A stretch of DNA of 64,000 nt from Sciurus carolinensis (taxonomy: Eukaryota; Chordata; Mammalia; Rodentia; Sciuridae), in contig NC_062226.1 in assembly GCF_902686445.1 (NCBI RefSeq), forward strand, positions 11,318,001 to 11,382,000. The letters are read 5' to 3'. Made by a program: the position numbers and the translations under genes. This document shows, in pieces, positions 24,914-37,427 of this stretch (positions are counted from its first letter, which is position 1; each line of letters begins with the position of its first letter). The notes below the pieces were generated by a model. The model did no database searches and had not been told where the DNA came from. It worked only from the letters and a program-made list of their open reading frames with translations.

Positions 24914-24958
24914 GCTATGGAACACCATATGGTTACAGCACAGCTGCCCCTGCCTATG
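24914..24958 (+). CDS. STRBP: STRBP 45-bp exon, Tyr/Gly-rich segment (residues ~634-648)
   Basis: The acceptor ctttgcaccag and the donor gtatgt bound 45 bp. It begins with the last two bases of a glycine codon and ends with the first base of another. It encodes [14 protein letters not shown] within the G..G frame, a tyrosine-, glycine- and alanine-rich low-complexity stretch. Because both ends split a codon at the same position, the exon can be skipped without changing frame. Confidence 0.95.
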
Positions 24959-25729
24959 GTATGTACACCATCTTACTCATTTCTTCTCTTAGTTAGTCTT
25001 CACAGAAATCCAAAGCACAGTTGTATCCAGGGTTTCAGCACATGAATTGAAGAATCTCAGACTTAATCATTCTAGTGACCCAACTTAAATTCCCTTTGAA
25101 AATGCCACAACCTTGTGGTTCTTGGTTTGGTTGGAATTGCTCTTCTCTCCGCTTTGCCTGATTGAAGGATTGCTTGTTCTAATTGCTTGTTTATGACCAT
25201 ATTGAAATTAAATATTTTAAGTAATTCTTCTTACAGCCAACTTACACTCCATTCAAAGGCTACTGAAGGGCCATACCAGTTTTTAGCTTGGCTGCATGCC
25301 AGTTATTTAGCTATATTTAAGTTTCTGGTTTGGAACTGTATGAACTATGGGTGATTTGAGTCAAGATTAGAAATGCTTACTTCAAATTTGTAGCCATCAT
25401 CCTTTTCTGTACATTTTACTTTGGAGATAAAATAAATGGATGTTATTAGACCTAGAGAGATGATAGGGGTTCACCAGTAGTATTCCCTAAGTTCCTTCTG
25501 CAGAAGTAGTTCATGCTACACAATCATAGGCCTGTCCCACCCCCAACCCCTCAATAAAGAAAACAAATATGCAAATGAACCTCAGTGGCCCTTTGGATAA
25601 CTTTTGAATGAGGTTTATGTGGCAATGGAGGCAGTAGGTTTGGAGTCAGTGATATGCTTTAGACTTTTTTCTGAACTCTCAGGTATTACACATTAAATAA
25701 TCAGCCACTTGCAGGATGTTTGTCATTGT

Positions 25730-25770
<41 letters not shown>

Positions 25771-27570
25771 ATAGAATGAGAGAGAGAGAGAATGAGCGCG
25801 TGTGTGCATGCATGTGTGCACACGCATGCACAAGGATGTGTGTCCACACAGCTCCAGGCTGGGTGTGCATGCACCCAGAAGGAAAAGACCCTCTCCATAT
25901 TGCTATTTGTGTCATGAATTCTCTACTTGAGCCTCAGACCTTCACATTGTGCTAATTCTGTCCACACATCAGCTTTGCCATTTTTATTTGGATAAAAATT
26001 GTGGGTCCTTAAGACACTACTAAACTGAAGCTTCTTCTGATTTCCTAACTGTAGAAATAAGTAGAAAGTGAATACTTTGACTTCCTTGCCCATTAAGATA
26101 GAACATGTGTATTCTGGAAAGATATAGAGAAGTAGCAAGGGTAAAATATTTGGAGCAATTTAGGAAGTACAAAACCTAGACTTACATCCTTTTCCTCATA
26201 TCTCCTCTGGCACACTCATTGTGGCCAAGGCCTCCCCATATTCTGAGTTGGAGCAAAATGGGGTGATTGGGAATTGGGGACTAATTCAAGCATATGTTTT
26301 TCACCCAGATTCCCTTCTGAATTCATACTTTCTACCTCCTTTTGGCTTGGCCATTGGCTTTTGCCTTTCAGCTAGCTTCTGGATCTCCTGGGCCACCCCA
26401 TTCCTGAAATGGGGTCTGTTCAGTTGATCCAGATGTAGCACATTTGACTCACTTGTTCTTCTATTTCTTATGTGAGCGCCAGAGCATGTGCCTCCAAGGG
26501 CAGGTTTTTAGGTTTGTGTCTTTCAGTCATACAGTAAGTTTCAGATTCTTTAATAAAGGTTTGTTTGTGAGAGCTTACTTTTTCCCTTTGTAAAATATTT
26601 TGTATCTGTCCTCTAAGTTACCATTGATATTTTCCCCTCAGTCTCTTTAATTTTTCTCTCTCGGTCCTTTCTCCCTTTCCTCCTTTAACATACTTTCACC
26701 CTGTGGCCTCTGAGCCTCAGTTCAGAAGGCTCCTGTATTCCATGTGCCATATAACTGACTTCCAAAGCTGGTAAAATTTGATGCCCCCATTTTTCACATA
26801 AAAGATTTGGTTTTTAAATGTTACTGTGATGCAAACCTACTAAAATGATGCTTTATTTTGGCTGTAAGGTAAATATGTCTTTTGGCCTTTGTAAAGCTGT
26901 TGCATGTGGGGTAATTTCCCTCTGATCATCTGGTGCTCTTGAATACCTGCTGTTGCTGCTTTGTGATTTCTCCATAGGTTAAATATTAGAATAGGAATAG
27001 GAACAGATTTCAAATCCTACTTGAGTATGCAGAAGTTTGTGAGGCCACAAGAACGTATTAATTACAAAATTAAGAAAGTAATTAATCTTTCCAGATTTGC
27101 CATGCCAATATTGGCAGTAGCCATTGAGAAGAGAAACACCTGGTTGTGGCTCCTGTTGGAGCTTTCAGGTAACTGAGGCCTTCCCAGAAAGCTATGATTT
27201 GCATCTTGACAATCCCTGTTTTTCTCCTTTAATATGTGATGTGCCAAAATGAGAACCAATATGGATTTTTAAGAGTCACTTTAGAATATTGATGTGTACA
27301 ATTCATGGCAGCTTACTCAAATGTCATTTCTGAATATAATTCTTATGATGTAGCCATCTTACTTTTGAGTAGAAAATATTATTTATTGAAATATAAGAGT
27401 TATTTCAAAATTGGAGATGTGTAAGAGATTTGTGGGCCTCTTCCAAAATGGTACATGTTGAATGACTAATCTGGAAAAGGTTAATGATAATTACTGTAAG
27501 ATTTTTTTTTTGAAATTTTTATTGGAGTATTAAACTTATTTGGAGTCCTCTCCGTTTCTTTTCTCTGTAG
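24959..27570 (+). other. STRBP: STRBP last intron
   Basis: A 2.6-kb intron without recognisable SINEs or LINEs. It has a GA-rich microsatellite (25733-25766, with related GA/GAAT repeats to 25794) followed by an alternating purine-pyrimidine stretch (about 25796-25830). No further exon was recognised. Confidence 0.85.
25733..25830 (+). repeat. GA microsatellite and alternating purine-pyrimidine tract
   Basis: (GA)n runs with GAAT interruptions pass directly into gcgcgtgtgtgcatgcatgt and gtgcacacgcatgcac, a tract of alternating purines and pyrimidines with palindromic parts. Confidence 0.92.
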
Positions 27571-27647
27571 GTTTGCCCAAGAGAATGGTTCTGTTACCCG
27601 TTATGAAATTCCCAACATATCCTGTTCCCCACTACTCATTCTTTTAG
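27571..27647 (+). CDS. STRBP: STRBP last coding exon and stop codon (residues ~649-672)
   Basis: After the acceptor tttctctgtag the exon completes the glycine codon and encodes [20 protein letters not shown] then YSFF and the stop TAG at 27645-27647. This short end is distinctive for STRBP; ILF3 has a much longer RGG/GQSY-type tail. The exon sum from 1870 gives 324 residues, which matches residues 349-672 of a 672-residue protein exactly, so no coding exon has been missed in the window. Confidence 0.97.
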
Positions 27648-28215
27648 CAAATGACAGAAGCTCATTCCTATTGAACACCAATACAGTACAATACAGAATG
27701 TTAGAGAAGCCTTTTTATTCTGCTTTCTTTGAACACATACTTGATCAAAATTATTTGTAAAGAACATCTTTCCTACTTTTTGATTTTAACAAATACAAAT
27801 TTAGTTCTTTAAAACTTGAAAACAAACAAAAAAAAGAGAAACCAGTTCTGTGAAACGGTACCTCATTTCTGGAAAATAATTTATACCAGCCCTTCTGTTC
27901 TAAGGAAATAAAAGTCTAGCAGTTCAAAGTTTAAGTTTTAAGAGAGTATCAGATTATGTAAAATTAAATTTGTGAAGGATGTATAGAGTCTCAAACACTG
28001 ATCACAAATAAACTGCTTTGTTGTAACACAGAGTACTGCCTGGTTCCTGATGCAGTCACTGATTCTTAACTGAGTGATATGTACTTGCCCCAGGGCACTT
28101 TAATTTGGGCTGTAGTTATTTTTTTTAAAAACAATAGAGACTTTTCATTTGAACTTTAACTTTGTAAATATTGAAGTGTGTAATTAAAGCCAATAAAATA
28201 TGGGTTTGAATATTG
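27648..28215 (+). other. STRBP: STRBP proximal 3'UTR
   Basis: AT-rich, repeat-free sequence after the stop codon. AATAAA-type hexamers occur at 28007-28012 and 28192-28197. The latter is followed by TG/T-rich sequence (gttttagcttattatttttg) and is the best proximal poly(A) site. TGTAAATA at 28163-28170 matches the Pumilio consensus. The end given here is an estimate of the cleavage point. Confidence 0.75.
28192..28197 (+). terminator. STRBP: Candidate proximal STRBP poly(A) signal
   Basis: AATAAA in 'caataaaatatgg' is followed within 30 bases by T- and GT-rich sequence. An earlier AATAAA at 28007 has weaker downstream context. Confidence 0.6.
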
Positions 28216-31200
28216 TTTTAGCTTATTATTTTTGATATGCTTTGGTATCAAATTATAAGGAATTGCAAACTAATAATAACTTATCCCTAGAAACCCATTC
28301 ATTTGTAAGCAAACTGCTAAAACAAGGCAAAAGTGATTGTTAGTTCCAACCAGTCTACTTACTTTGTAAACCCTGTACTCTGGTTGTACAAGGGTGTCCC
28401 AATGATAAAGGTTACATTCTGTTATCCCAGCATTGCTTATTAAAATGATGGCACTACCCAGAGATGGGGAAGGAGGAATGTGATTATTCTAGTTTACGAA
28501 TTTCCAAGTTTCAAAAAATAAATTAATCAATCAATCACCCTCTTTTGTTCTTGTGGCCTTCTTCACTCTGTAAGATACTGTGTTCATTCCCTGACTTTTT
28601 TCATGCAGATAAAAGATTAGTGATTTTTCTGGGATTCATTGAAGGGTTTCCTTTCCTCTTCAATTACATCAGAATCTAAAGCAGCAACAGGGTCCCCATA
28701 AAAACTTGCTCTTCGATTGTCCCAGTTCTTGTTGAGTGCTGCTGTGAAAAGTGACAGGTTTCAGCCATGGGTCAGCATTTATTTTTAAGACACCTGGTTA
28801 CGCTGGTGGAAATTGATCGGTAACATTGTGCTGTTCTGTAAAGGGTGCAGACCGGAGGCCTCCACTTGCATTCTCACCTTGTTTGGAAAGCCGATGATGT
28901 TACTAGAAGGTAATGGTTTCATTAAGGTACTCACCCCCATGAAGGCAACAGTGTGGTCCCCTGTCAGTATCTGTCACTGTGTCTTAAAAATGTCTATGAA
29001 TTAGCTTCCTTTTACCTATTAAATTGTGCTTTTCAGAAATGAACAGTGCCCATCAGTGAAAGTGGGCTTCACAAAATATGACAAATTGAATGTGTCAGAT
29101 TTCTTTGGGACCACTAAATGAAGGTGAAGTGGGCAATGTAACACAGATGTTAGTGTCAATTCTCAGATGTATATCATATAATAATTTGTTTCTTCTTGAC
29201 CTTTTGTCTTTATTAGTGGTGGGTGATACTTTAATAAAACCTCATCACTTGCTGGAAATAGCTGTAATTTGTCATTCTCATCTTGTGCATTAGCGGCTAG
29301 ACATAAACAAGAAGGGCCCATTTCAGCTGGGAGTTTTCATGTTTCATTGATTTGTTTTGCTGACCTATGGATGAAACAGAGCCATCACTGAGAAGAAAAA
29401 GCATGGCTGATAGTGTCCAGTTTTTATTAATTAAATATTTACAGTCGTTCTCTTTCTTTGGAATATTATTAATTGGCAGCTGCAGTTGTATTATTTGAAA
29501 TTGATTGTCAAATTTAGATTCCAAGTTGGAATCTCCCTGGAGATTTCTCTTTAGAAAATTCTTTTGAAGTAGCTGACTCTGCTTCAGAACTTAACCCCTC
29601 TCTGATGGAGAAAAGGGAGCTGTGCTGTTTTCCAACATGATGGCAGTCATTTCAAATGGTTTCTACCAAGTCTTTTTTTTTTTTTTTTTTTTTAATTTTG
29701 TTGTTTGTTGGAAGTTACTAACCATGTTGTAAACCTGCCCAGTTGCTGCAAACTTTTACATTTCTCTGCTTTACTTAAAATAATTGAGCTGTCAGTCCTT
29801 TGTTAGAAGTGATAACCATGCAAGTTCAACTGTTAAAATTCTGTAATGAATTAAGTGTCCCCCCTACCTTTTACCCTTCCCACCCCTCCATTTTGTAATG
29901 AAAATTCCACTTACAGCTGAAAGAGCAGAGAAATATAAATGAAGCTCTTGGCTTCACCAAATTGTGTGAAATTAACATAAAGTTTTGCTTCTCTGCTCTT
30001 TTCTCCACTGTAGGTGGTTTTTTCATTGACAGCCCCTATTGCCAGCCTCTGAGCGTCGCACCATTTATTATTCACTTGGGCCCTCAAGATTTCTTCTCTG
30101 ACTTCTAGAACCATCAGGTTGTCTGGCTTGAAATGGCAATTTCTCTGTCTTGGTCTTAAGAGCAATGTGATACCCTGAGGCTTTCCAGCTTTCAGATACA
30201 CCACTTTGACACCTTCTTTTTGAAAGCAATGACTGAGCATTTTAAAGAAGAGCAATACTTTGTCCAAAGCCACGGTGTCTGTTTAAAAACTTTTCCTTTG
30301 GAAACCTAGCAATATCTGTACTTAACCCCTTTAGTGTAGCTCTTGTCAGGGAGTTTACAGACCAATGTAGAATTTAAGAATTTGCGTGTGAGCTGTGCTA
30401 ATCTTCTGATACTTTTTAAACTTTTTTTAGCACATAAATTGAATAGTTACATTCCTGACTGAGTCAGCTGGCACTATTATTTTTCCAAACTAAGGGTTCT
30501 CCTTCCTTGAAGCCATATCTTTTGGTGGGGGCTGGCGCCTCGCTAGGGATGTGGCTATGGGAGCGCCTGCCTCTCATGCCAGGTAATGGTCCAATAGATT
30601 TTCAACATACCTCATGCTGACGAGGTGGAGTGAACAGTACGGCAAAGCAAGGAATTGGGTTGATGTGGTTCCTGATATTTGTAATCTCTCTCAAATTGTT
30701 AACCTGGGGAACAAAACCACTAATCAGTTTTGCTGGCATTAGCCAATTCTTTTTCTCTTTTTTAAAAAATGTGGGTGAATGTTTGAGAATCACAAGTCAG
30801 TCACCATTGTTAATTGAAGAGCTGGGAATACCTCGTTAATGTATTTTTAAAATTGGTGTTGGACCCTCTGTGTATTTCAGGTTAATACTTTTAAGCAGTT
30901 TTCAGCACGTTTATCTCACTTTATTCTCGTTCTCCTCGGACCTTCGTAGCCATATCACTTGTATAAAATAGGCTGAGATATAGTGACTGTAAGCTGTGAT
31001 CTCAGTATACAAAGGTAAGCACTTTTATTTTCTGATTAAAGAGAAAAATAATTAACACACCTGCATATATGACAATCATATATGATTATTTGATCTCTTA
31101 GGACTTATGTCATCACATTACCTTTAAAAAATTTATGATCTAAATGTAAAATAGTTAGCTTCAGTATTTGTTTTAATACCCTTGTAAATGCTTTTTATTC

Positions 31201-31536
31201 AAGAGACATTTCAGGCTCACTGAATTAAGTGTGTGTATGTGTGTAGAAACTAGGATATGCCCTGTATGTAAATTACACATGTATTTGTTTAAATATAAGA
31301 ATTAAGTGGTAGGTAGGAGCAGTTCACCTAAGAGGAGTTTAATGACAGGCCACTTTTGGCCAAAGTGCTGGATTTCAGAAGCAGCAAGATTGGTGACCAT
31401 GCTGGTAGGATCTCTATATGTAGCTATTACATGAGCTGCAGATCAAAGTGCCAATTTCTCAAGGAGAAAAACTTCTCTGAGAAATCAAAATCTCTGATCT
31501 GTGTTGTATGCCCAAATACAACAGCAAGAAGCCATA

Positions 31537-31555
31537 AAAAAAAAAAAAAAAAAAG
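31537..31555 (+). repeat. Poly-A run
   Basis: An uninterrupted A run after 'agaagccat'. If the region is transcribed as proposed, this could cause internal oligo(dT) priming. Confidence 0.9.
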
Positions 31556-31869
31556 CAATAGAAAATGAAAAAAAACCAAACCATTAAGGTAACTATGGGA
31601 ATAGTTGACTGAGTTAAGCTAGTTATTTGCAGAACCAACTTTAGCAAGACTCAGAAAGGTGAATAACCAGTCTGTGGAGACCAAATAGACTGAAGGCAAT
31701 CATCTCTCTCTTCCAGGTTAGGTAGTTAGAATATTTATTTCCCACCCCATTCAACTATCTTGGGGTTCATTTTAAATATGTGAGAGTTAGGCTAAACATT
31801 TTAATAAGGATTTACTTTAGTGTTTCCATAAATGTATTTCATTATGTGTTAGATGTTCTGTGCTCAGAC

Positions 31870-31890
31870 TGTGTGTGTGTGTGTGTGTGT
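31870..31890 (+). repeat. (GT)n microsatellite
   Basis: Uninterrupted GT repeat of about ten units. Confidence 0.95.
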
Positions 31891-33284
31891 ATAGTATGAA
31901 TTTCACGTTTCATATTTGTTTCTAAGTAGCAATTGGTTTATTACTTAACTATAAAGTTGCTAGAACAACTCCCCCTTCCCGCCCTGTACAGAACCCGTGT
32001 GTACATATCACGTGGCTTTGACATCTATAAAAGGTTGTATGAGGTAGAGCTGATGAGTTCGCAGTGCAGCCCAGTCCTATTCAAGCAGCCCCGTGCCTAC
32101 CATGTGCCGCGGTGCTTTTCTGGATGTCAGAGAACTAGGCTTCAACCAGTGGAAGCATTTTAAGTCTTAGAATCTCCTTGTTGGTAGAATTGACCCTATT
32201 ATAAATATCCTGTTTTGGGAGATAAATAGTGTGTTAGCTGTGGCAAAAGAATATTAATTTAGTTAATGGCTTATAAACTTCAGAACAATGTAGGCCATCT
32301 GACGTCACTGAAATTGGCATAACTTGGAAATTCATTCACTCAGTGTATTTCCCTGGCACTGGTTTTCTTCGTGGACCTCTCTGTCCAAGTACATGAACTG
32401 AACAAAATGAGTAATAAATACTAAGTCCATTTTAAGCAGTTTTTATAATATAGCAAAGAAAAATATGTTTTAGCACTGGACCACATTTTTTGATGACATT
32501 TGAGAGAGTTTTATAATTAATCATTCATTATAATTTCTGTTTTTTATTTTTCATTAATAACTGCAGTAGAGGAAAATATTCAGTAGTGAGTTATGAAAAA
32601 GCTAAGATTTTTTTTTTTCCCCCTTGAGGCAGTTAGATTTCTAGCAATCCAGAGCCTTAAAGACCTGATGCATTAAGAGCAGTTAAAGCTGAAAACAGCT
32701 TGTTCTGTGAATGGTCTTCCTGTAATTCCCATTCTTATTATGCCGGTGCCCCCTATGGGAGGTGGGAGCATCTCTGAAGTCAACCAGAACAAGAAAGGTG
32801 TCATGGTGTTCTCACTTATTGTCTATTAACAGTGCAATGCTATACAGTGACCATGGGTTGCTCAGTGTTACCAGGAGGCCTGGAAGGAAGATGGGTGGCA
32901 AATGAATAACAGCTGAGAGTCAAGACACTGCTTCTGAGTTGAATTTCATATCAGTGTGTTTCTCGTTAGTGTTTATTTACAGAGCACAGAGCTGCTTATA
33001 TAAGAACAAGTCTCTTCTTTTCCTAACAGCATCTTCCACAAATACTGTTTTAAGTCAAGAATTCAGATAGTTGTAAGACTAGATAACCTTTTCCACATTA
33101 TGGTTTCAGTTAGGAGTTAATAGCTTTCATTGATATTTGAAGTAGTGCTCTTTGGAGGTCTTTAAAAATAGTACCATAATGCAAATTAGGTTATGTAAGC
33201 TTTACAGCAGAGCTAGAAATAAGGAATAGAAACCATGTGGAAATCTGGGCTAAAGTATTTCTCTCACTCCAGCATATTCCCTTG

Positions 33285-33365
33285 GGGCTTGGCAGTCAGA
33301 TGAGTTAATACACATAAAGTGCTTTAAACTGTACCAAGTGCACAGGCAGTACTCCATAAATGCTG
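33285..33365 (+). repeat. MIR SINE fragment
   Basis: 'gatgagttaatacacataaa' and 'gcacaggcagtactccataa' follow the MIR 3' half; diverged. Confidence 0.55.
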
Positions 33366-34984
33366 AATCTTCTGTGTTTGGTCAAAGTGGAAGGTATGTG
33401 AGGGAGGCGAGGCTTGCTGACTGGTGACTGAGAATCAGTGCACGACCTGCTTAGGGTGAAACTGTGCTTGTTCCTTTGTGCTGACAGGTTTGGGCTGCTC
33501 CCAGGCTTAGAGAGGGGACTCCTAGCTTCAGGAGTTACATAAGAAACACAAACCAAAGCCCTGCTGATTGCTGGTATGGCAGGATCACCCTAGGCCACCT
33601 GAAATATTGCTCACATTTCTGCTGCAGTAGTTAAATCAGCAGCCAATTTACAAGGGTTTGTAAATACTTGGTTTGGGATTTAGACCTTGGTTGGGTCTTA
33701 GAATTTCATAAGGAGGAGCTTAGACTGTATACTGCTGATTCTTAAGTTTCCTACCAGTGCATTCATAATTAAAAACCCCACAGTGTTTGATTACAGCTAC
33801 CACCAGAATCTGACCTTCAGGGCTCCTGGTGTTTGGGCAGAGAACAAGTCAATACAAGCCACAAACAGGAAAGGAGGGCCCTGGGTGGCATGCTGAGAAA
33901 GCTGCGCATTCAGATGCTTCTCTGAAGAGATCCCTGCTGCTCAACTTGAGTTTGCTTTGACACTTTGAGGGGGAATACACAGACTTATCACCATGTGAGC
34001 CTCCCTTCTATTAATCTTAGGAAAAAACATTTATCAGCCTTCTCATCTTTCCACCTCTCCGTTTATCTACCTATTGTACACAGTTAGGACATTGCTGTTT
34101 GGCAAGAGGAGAAATGGTTAGATGGTGATATTGCCACTGTTGGACTGAATTTAAGGTATACAGCTTACCCTCCATTCCTGGTTTACACATGTCTGCAAAG
34201 AATTCAGGAGCCTCTGAGGAAAGGTGGCAGGTGCACCTTGGCTCTTGGTAGAAATTGAGTTAACTGGGGAATACAGATTGAGCTGTGAGATGCTCTAAGT
34301 TTGTAAAAACTCTGTGGACAGGGCTGAATATAACTTTTAAAGTCAGATAGATATACATTGTAGTCAACAGGTTTTTCTTAAACCCAGAAGGTAGTGGAAC
34401 TGGCAGAAGTCACTGCATTCCCCCTGCGCTGAGGCTCTTGGTAGAATCTTTGCCTCATTGAGCCAACATTGAGGGATAACGTCTCTCTTTTTTTTTTCTC
34501 CTCCTAATTAGTTATTAACATCCTAATATCTTACTCCTCCTAAGGAATGTTGTGGTCTTCTAAACAGAACTTTGCTGCACGTGCAAATGACCAAGCCTGC
34601 CTCTGATGCTGGGTTGGGTAAAGATTTCCACCATTGGCCCAGGCCACATAAACATTTCTGACTTGCATGCCCTACCTGGAGATGTATGGTGCTGGGTAGC
34701 CCACAGGAAGGAATGGGATTAGTGTAGCCACTATTAGGACATTATCTCAGCACTGCCAAGAGGCCCAGTCTCTCTTTGTTTTGTTTTGGGTTCTCCTACC
34801 TTGATCCCTTTGTATGGTTTGGACAAAGGGACTCTGTATTCTAGTGTCAGCTAAAGGCCCAAAGTAATTCAGTTAATGGCAGCCTTCCCTTTAGGTTATT
34901 TTGGGCCATGGTCAGCAGATTAAAGAATCAGGAGTGGGAGAGAGGAAGGCAAGTTGCCAGAGTTGGCAGCTTGGGTATGCCAGG

Positions 34985-35145
34985 TACCTGAACATTCTTC
35001 TTAATTCTCCAACAACCTTCTTGGAGTTGGTATTATTTCTATTTTACAGATGAAAAATCTGATGCTGCAAGTGCTAAAGCCAGAAGTGAAACTCAACTTT
35101 GTTCAGTGCCAAAGTCTCTTTCTACCACAGTATGCCACAGACTAT
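34985..35145 (-). repeat. MIR SINE fragment
   Basis: 'ttatttctattttacagatg' and the surrounding sequence follow the reverse complement of the MIR core. Confidence 0.6.
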
Positions 35146-36209
35146 CCAGGTTGGGGATGAAGGCTGTACTGGAACCTGGGCCTTCTGTGACCTTAAACAG
35201 GGATCATTTTTAGAACAATAACAAACTGGAAAGATGGACCGAAAGAGCACAGTGTGGCTGTATCAGCAGAGGAAGCCTTTGTATTTAAATCTTGTTTTTC
35301 TGTTTGCACATAATGAGAGTCTGAGGTCCATGTCTTCCTTAGCTCATGATTGTGGGTACTTGCTTCCTGGCTGAGAAAGGTTATGGGGATGTCTTCAAAG
35401 ACTGGAACCTGGCTCTGAGGGGAGGCTGGTGAAGTTTTGGCTGCATGGGTAAAGGGAAGAGAGGCAGGAAGGTGGGTGCATGTATAGGGAGACATCCCTG
35501 GAGAGGCACGAGGAGAATGGGGGCAGTGGCAGTTTGCAGGACCTGTTCTCACTGGCAGGAGCTTCCCTTAGAGTGGACTTCAGGATGCACTGACAGCCTT
35601 GAGCTTCCCTCCTTGTTGGGCCTGTGCTTGGTGAACCTGGCATGGAGAGCTCTGGGGTCTCTAAGTTGCTACACACGGGTCACTCTGGTGTGTGTGTCTG
35701 ATTCTCTTGCTACTGCAAACCACTTCCCAGCTCCTTTGCTAGTTGATGCCAACTGGGTCTCTACTTGGGGTAGGTGTGTGGGGATGGATACTGAATCCTT
35801 TTTAGGGAAAAGTATTCCTCACCCAGTCCGAGTCATTATTGTCTTTGATAATCGGTAAATTTTCTGAGCAGCCCAATGTCATCCTGCAGGGGAGAAGGAA
35901 GAGGGAATCTTTTGAACTGAGTTCTAGAGCACCGATGTGTGAGGCAGGCAGGAGTCCAGACACCTGGCATGGTTAGGACACAGTACTCTGCAAAGCCCCT
36001 TTCCACTCTTCATTGTGTTTCTGGAGAAGCAGTGAAGCTAGGGTTGTAGTTCCTGCTCTATATATAGACAGGTGCACTGAGGGCTCTCTCAACCACCCTG
36101 CTTCTTTGTGGCTCCTAATTTGTGAGTTTTTAACCACTCAGAAGAAATAACATTTTTCATACTGTTCTGAGGGATTAGCATTGAACTCCCTAACTGTGGG
36201 ATCTGGAAG

Positions 36210-36335
36210 TTTTCTCTCTTTACCAATCTGGAAATGGGGCTTAAATAAAGTGACTTGCCTTGAATCACACAGCTCTCGGTGGCAGAACCTGCGAACTCTG
36301 ATGCCACACGCTCAGCATCAGTGCTGTGCATCCCT
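36210..36335 (-). repeat. MIR SINE fragment
   Basis: 'aaagtgacttgccttgaatc' and 'acacagctctcggtggcaga' match the reverse MIR core region. Confidence 0.65.
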
Positions 36336-37227
36336 CACTTAGGCAGTGATTGTCCTGTTTTTCCAAGGCTGTTTGGCACCATTGTCTTACTTTGATGCAT
36401 TTGCCTCACCTTTTTTCTACACTTTGTGCCTGCATCCTGCAGGACTTAAGCAAAAATTGACTCACCTGTTCCTGACTTTTCCTCTGCCCCCATAAAACTC
36501 AGACTTTCTGTGCTCATTCTTTTTAAGGTCAGCCCTGGGCCAGGTAGCCTGGTTTTTGCCAGCTGCACAAATGAATCTGTTTCCACAGATCAGCATTTCA
36601 TGCCATAACCAAACTTATAACAAAGTAAGTGTTCAGTATCTGCCACTTGGAGAGACGCTGGGCTGGAAAGAGCAGGCAGGGGAGGGCAGGTGCTGTGAGA
36701 GGCGGGATTTCATGGTCAGCCTCTTCCACACTGTGGTTGTTGACCACCTTTAACATGTGCCCTAGCCAAGTGGTCACCCTCCCAGTGACATGCTTTCCAG
36801 AGTACTCTGATGCACGGCTTTTCTTGGATCCTTCCTTTACGTGGCTAGTCTCAGAAGTTACTCCACTTTCTAAAATCCCTTGTGCCTTTAAGGGGGAAAT
36901 CCGGAGGGCATCATTCAGGAGGTCAGACAACTTATGGAAGTTGTCATCTGAGGAATTCAGGAAAGCTGATGGCACCTTGAAGTGAGATCAGGGAATGAGG
37001 ATGTTGAGGCTAGTGAAGGGGAGTCCTGGGGCAAACGTGGGTACTCACAATTTTCAGGGATCATGTTTACTTGTTGTATGTGGTTCCAAAAGAGTAAAGT
37101 CGGGTAAAGCAACTGAGCCATTTGACCCAAAGCACACCTCCCATGAGGGTAGATAGAATTCCTTAGAGAGCAGGCTGGGTGAGAAGCGAGCTCCATGTCG
37201 TCATTGTGGTCACAAAGTCAGTTGTTT

Positions 37228-37427
37228 GGGCCATGCATGGTAGCACAGGCCTGCCATCCCAGCAGCTTGATAGTCTGAGGCAGGAGGATCACAAATTTGA
37301 GACCAACCTCAAAAACTTATTCCATGTCTCAGAAAGAACTGAGGATGTACCACATGGTGTGATGGAGCACCCCTGGGTTTAGTTCCCAGTACGAAGACAG
37401 ACAGACAAACAAACAAACCCAAAAACC
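37228..37427 (+). repeat. B1+ID composite SINE
   Basis: A B1-like half (ccatgcatggtagcacagg, gaggcaggaggatcacaaat) and an ID-like half (actgaggatgtaccacatgg, gggtttagttcccagtac), followed by ACAG/ACAAACA tail units. Diverged. Confidence 0.82.

Noticed and set aside
29911..30273. Minus-strand open frame of 120 codons
   Set aside because: No domain, no splice or promoter context, no recognised homology. It lies within the presumed STRBP 3' region and is compatible with chance.
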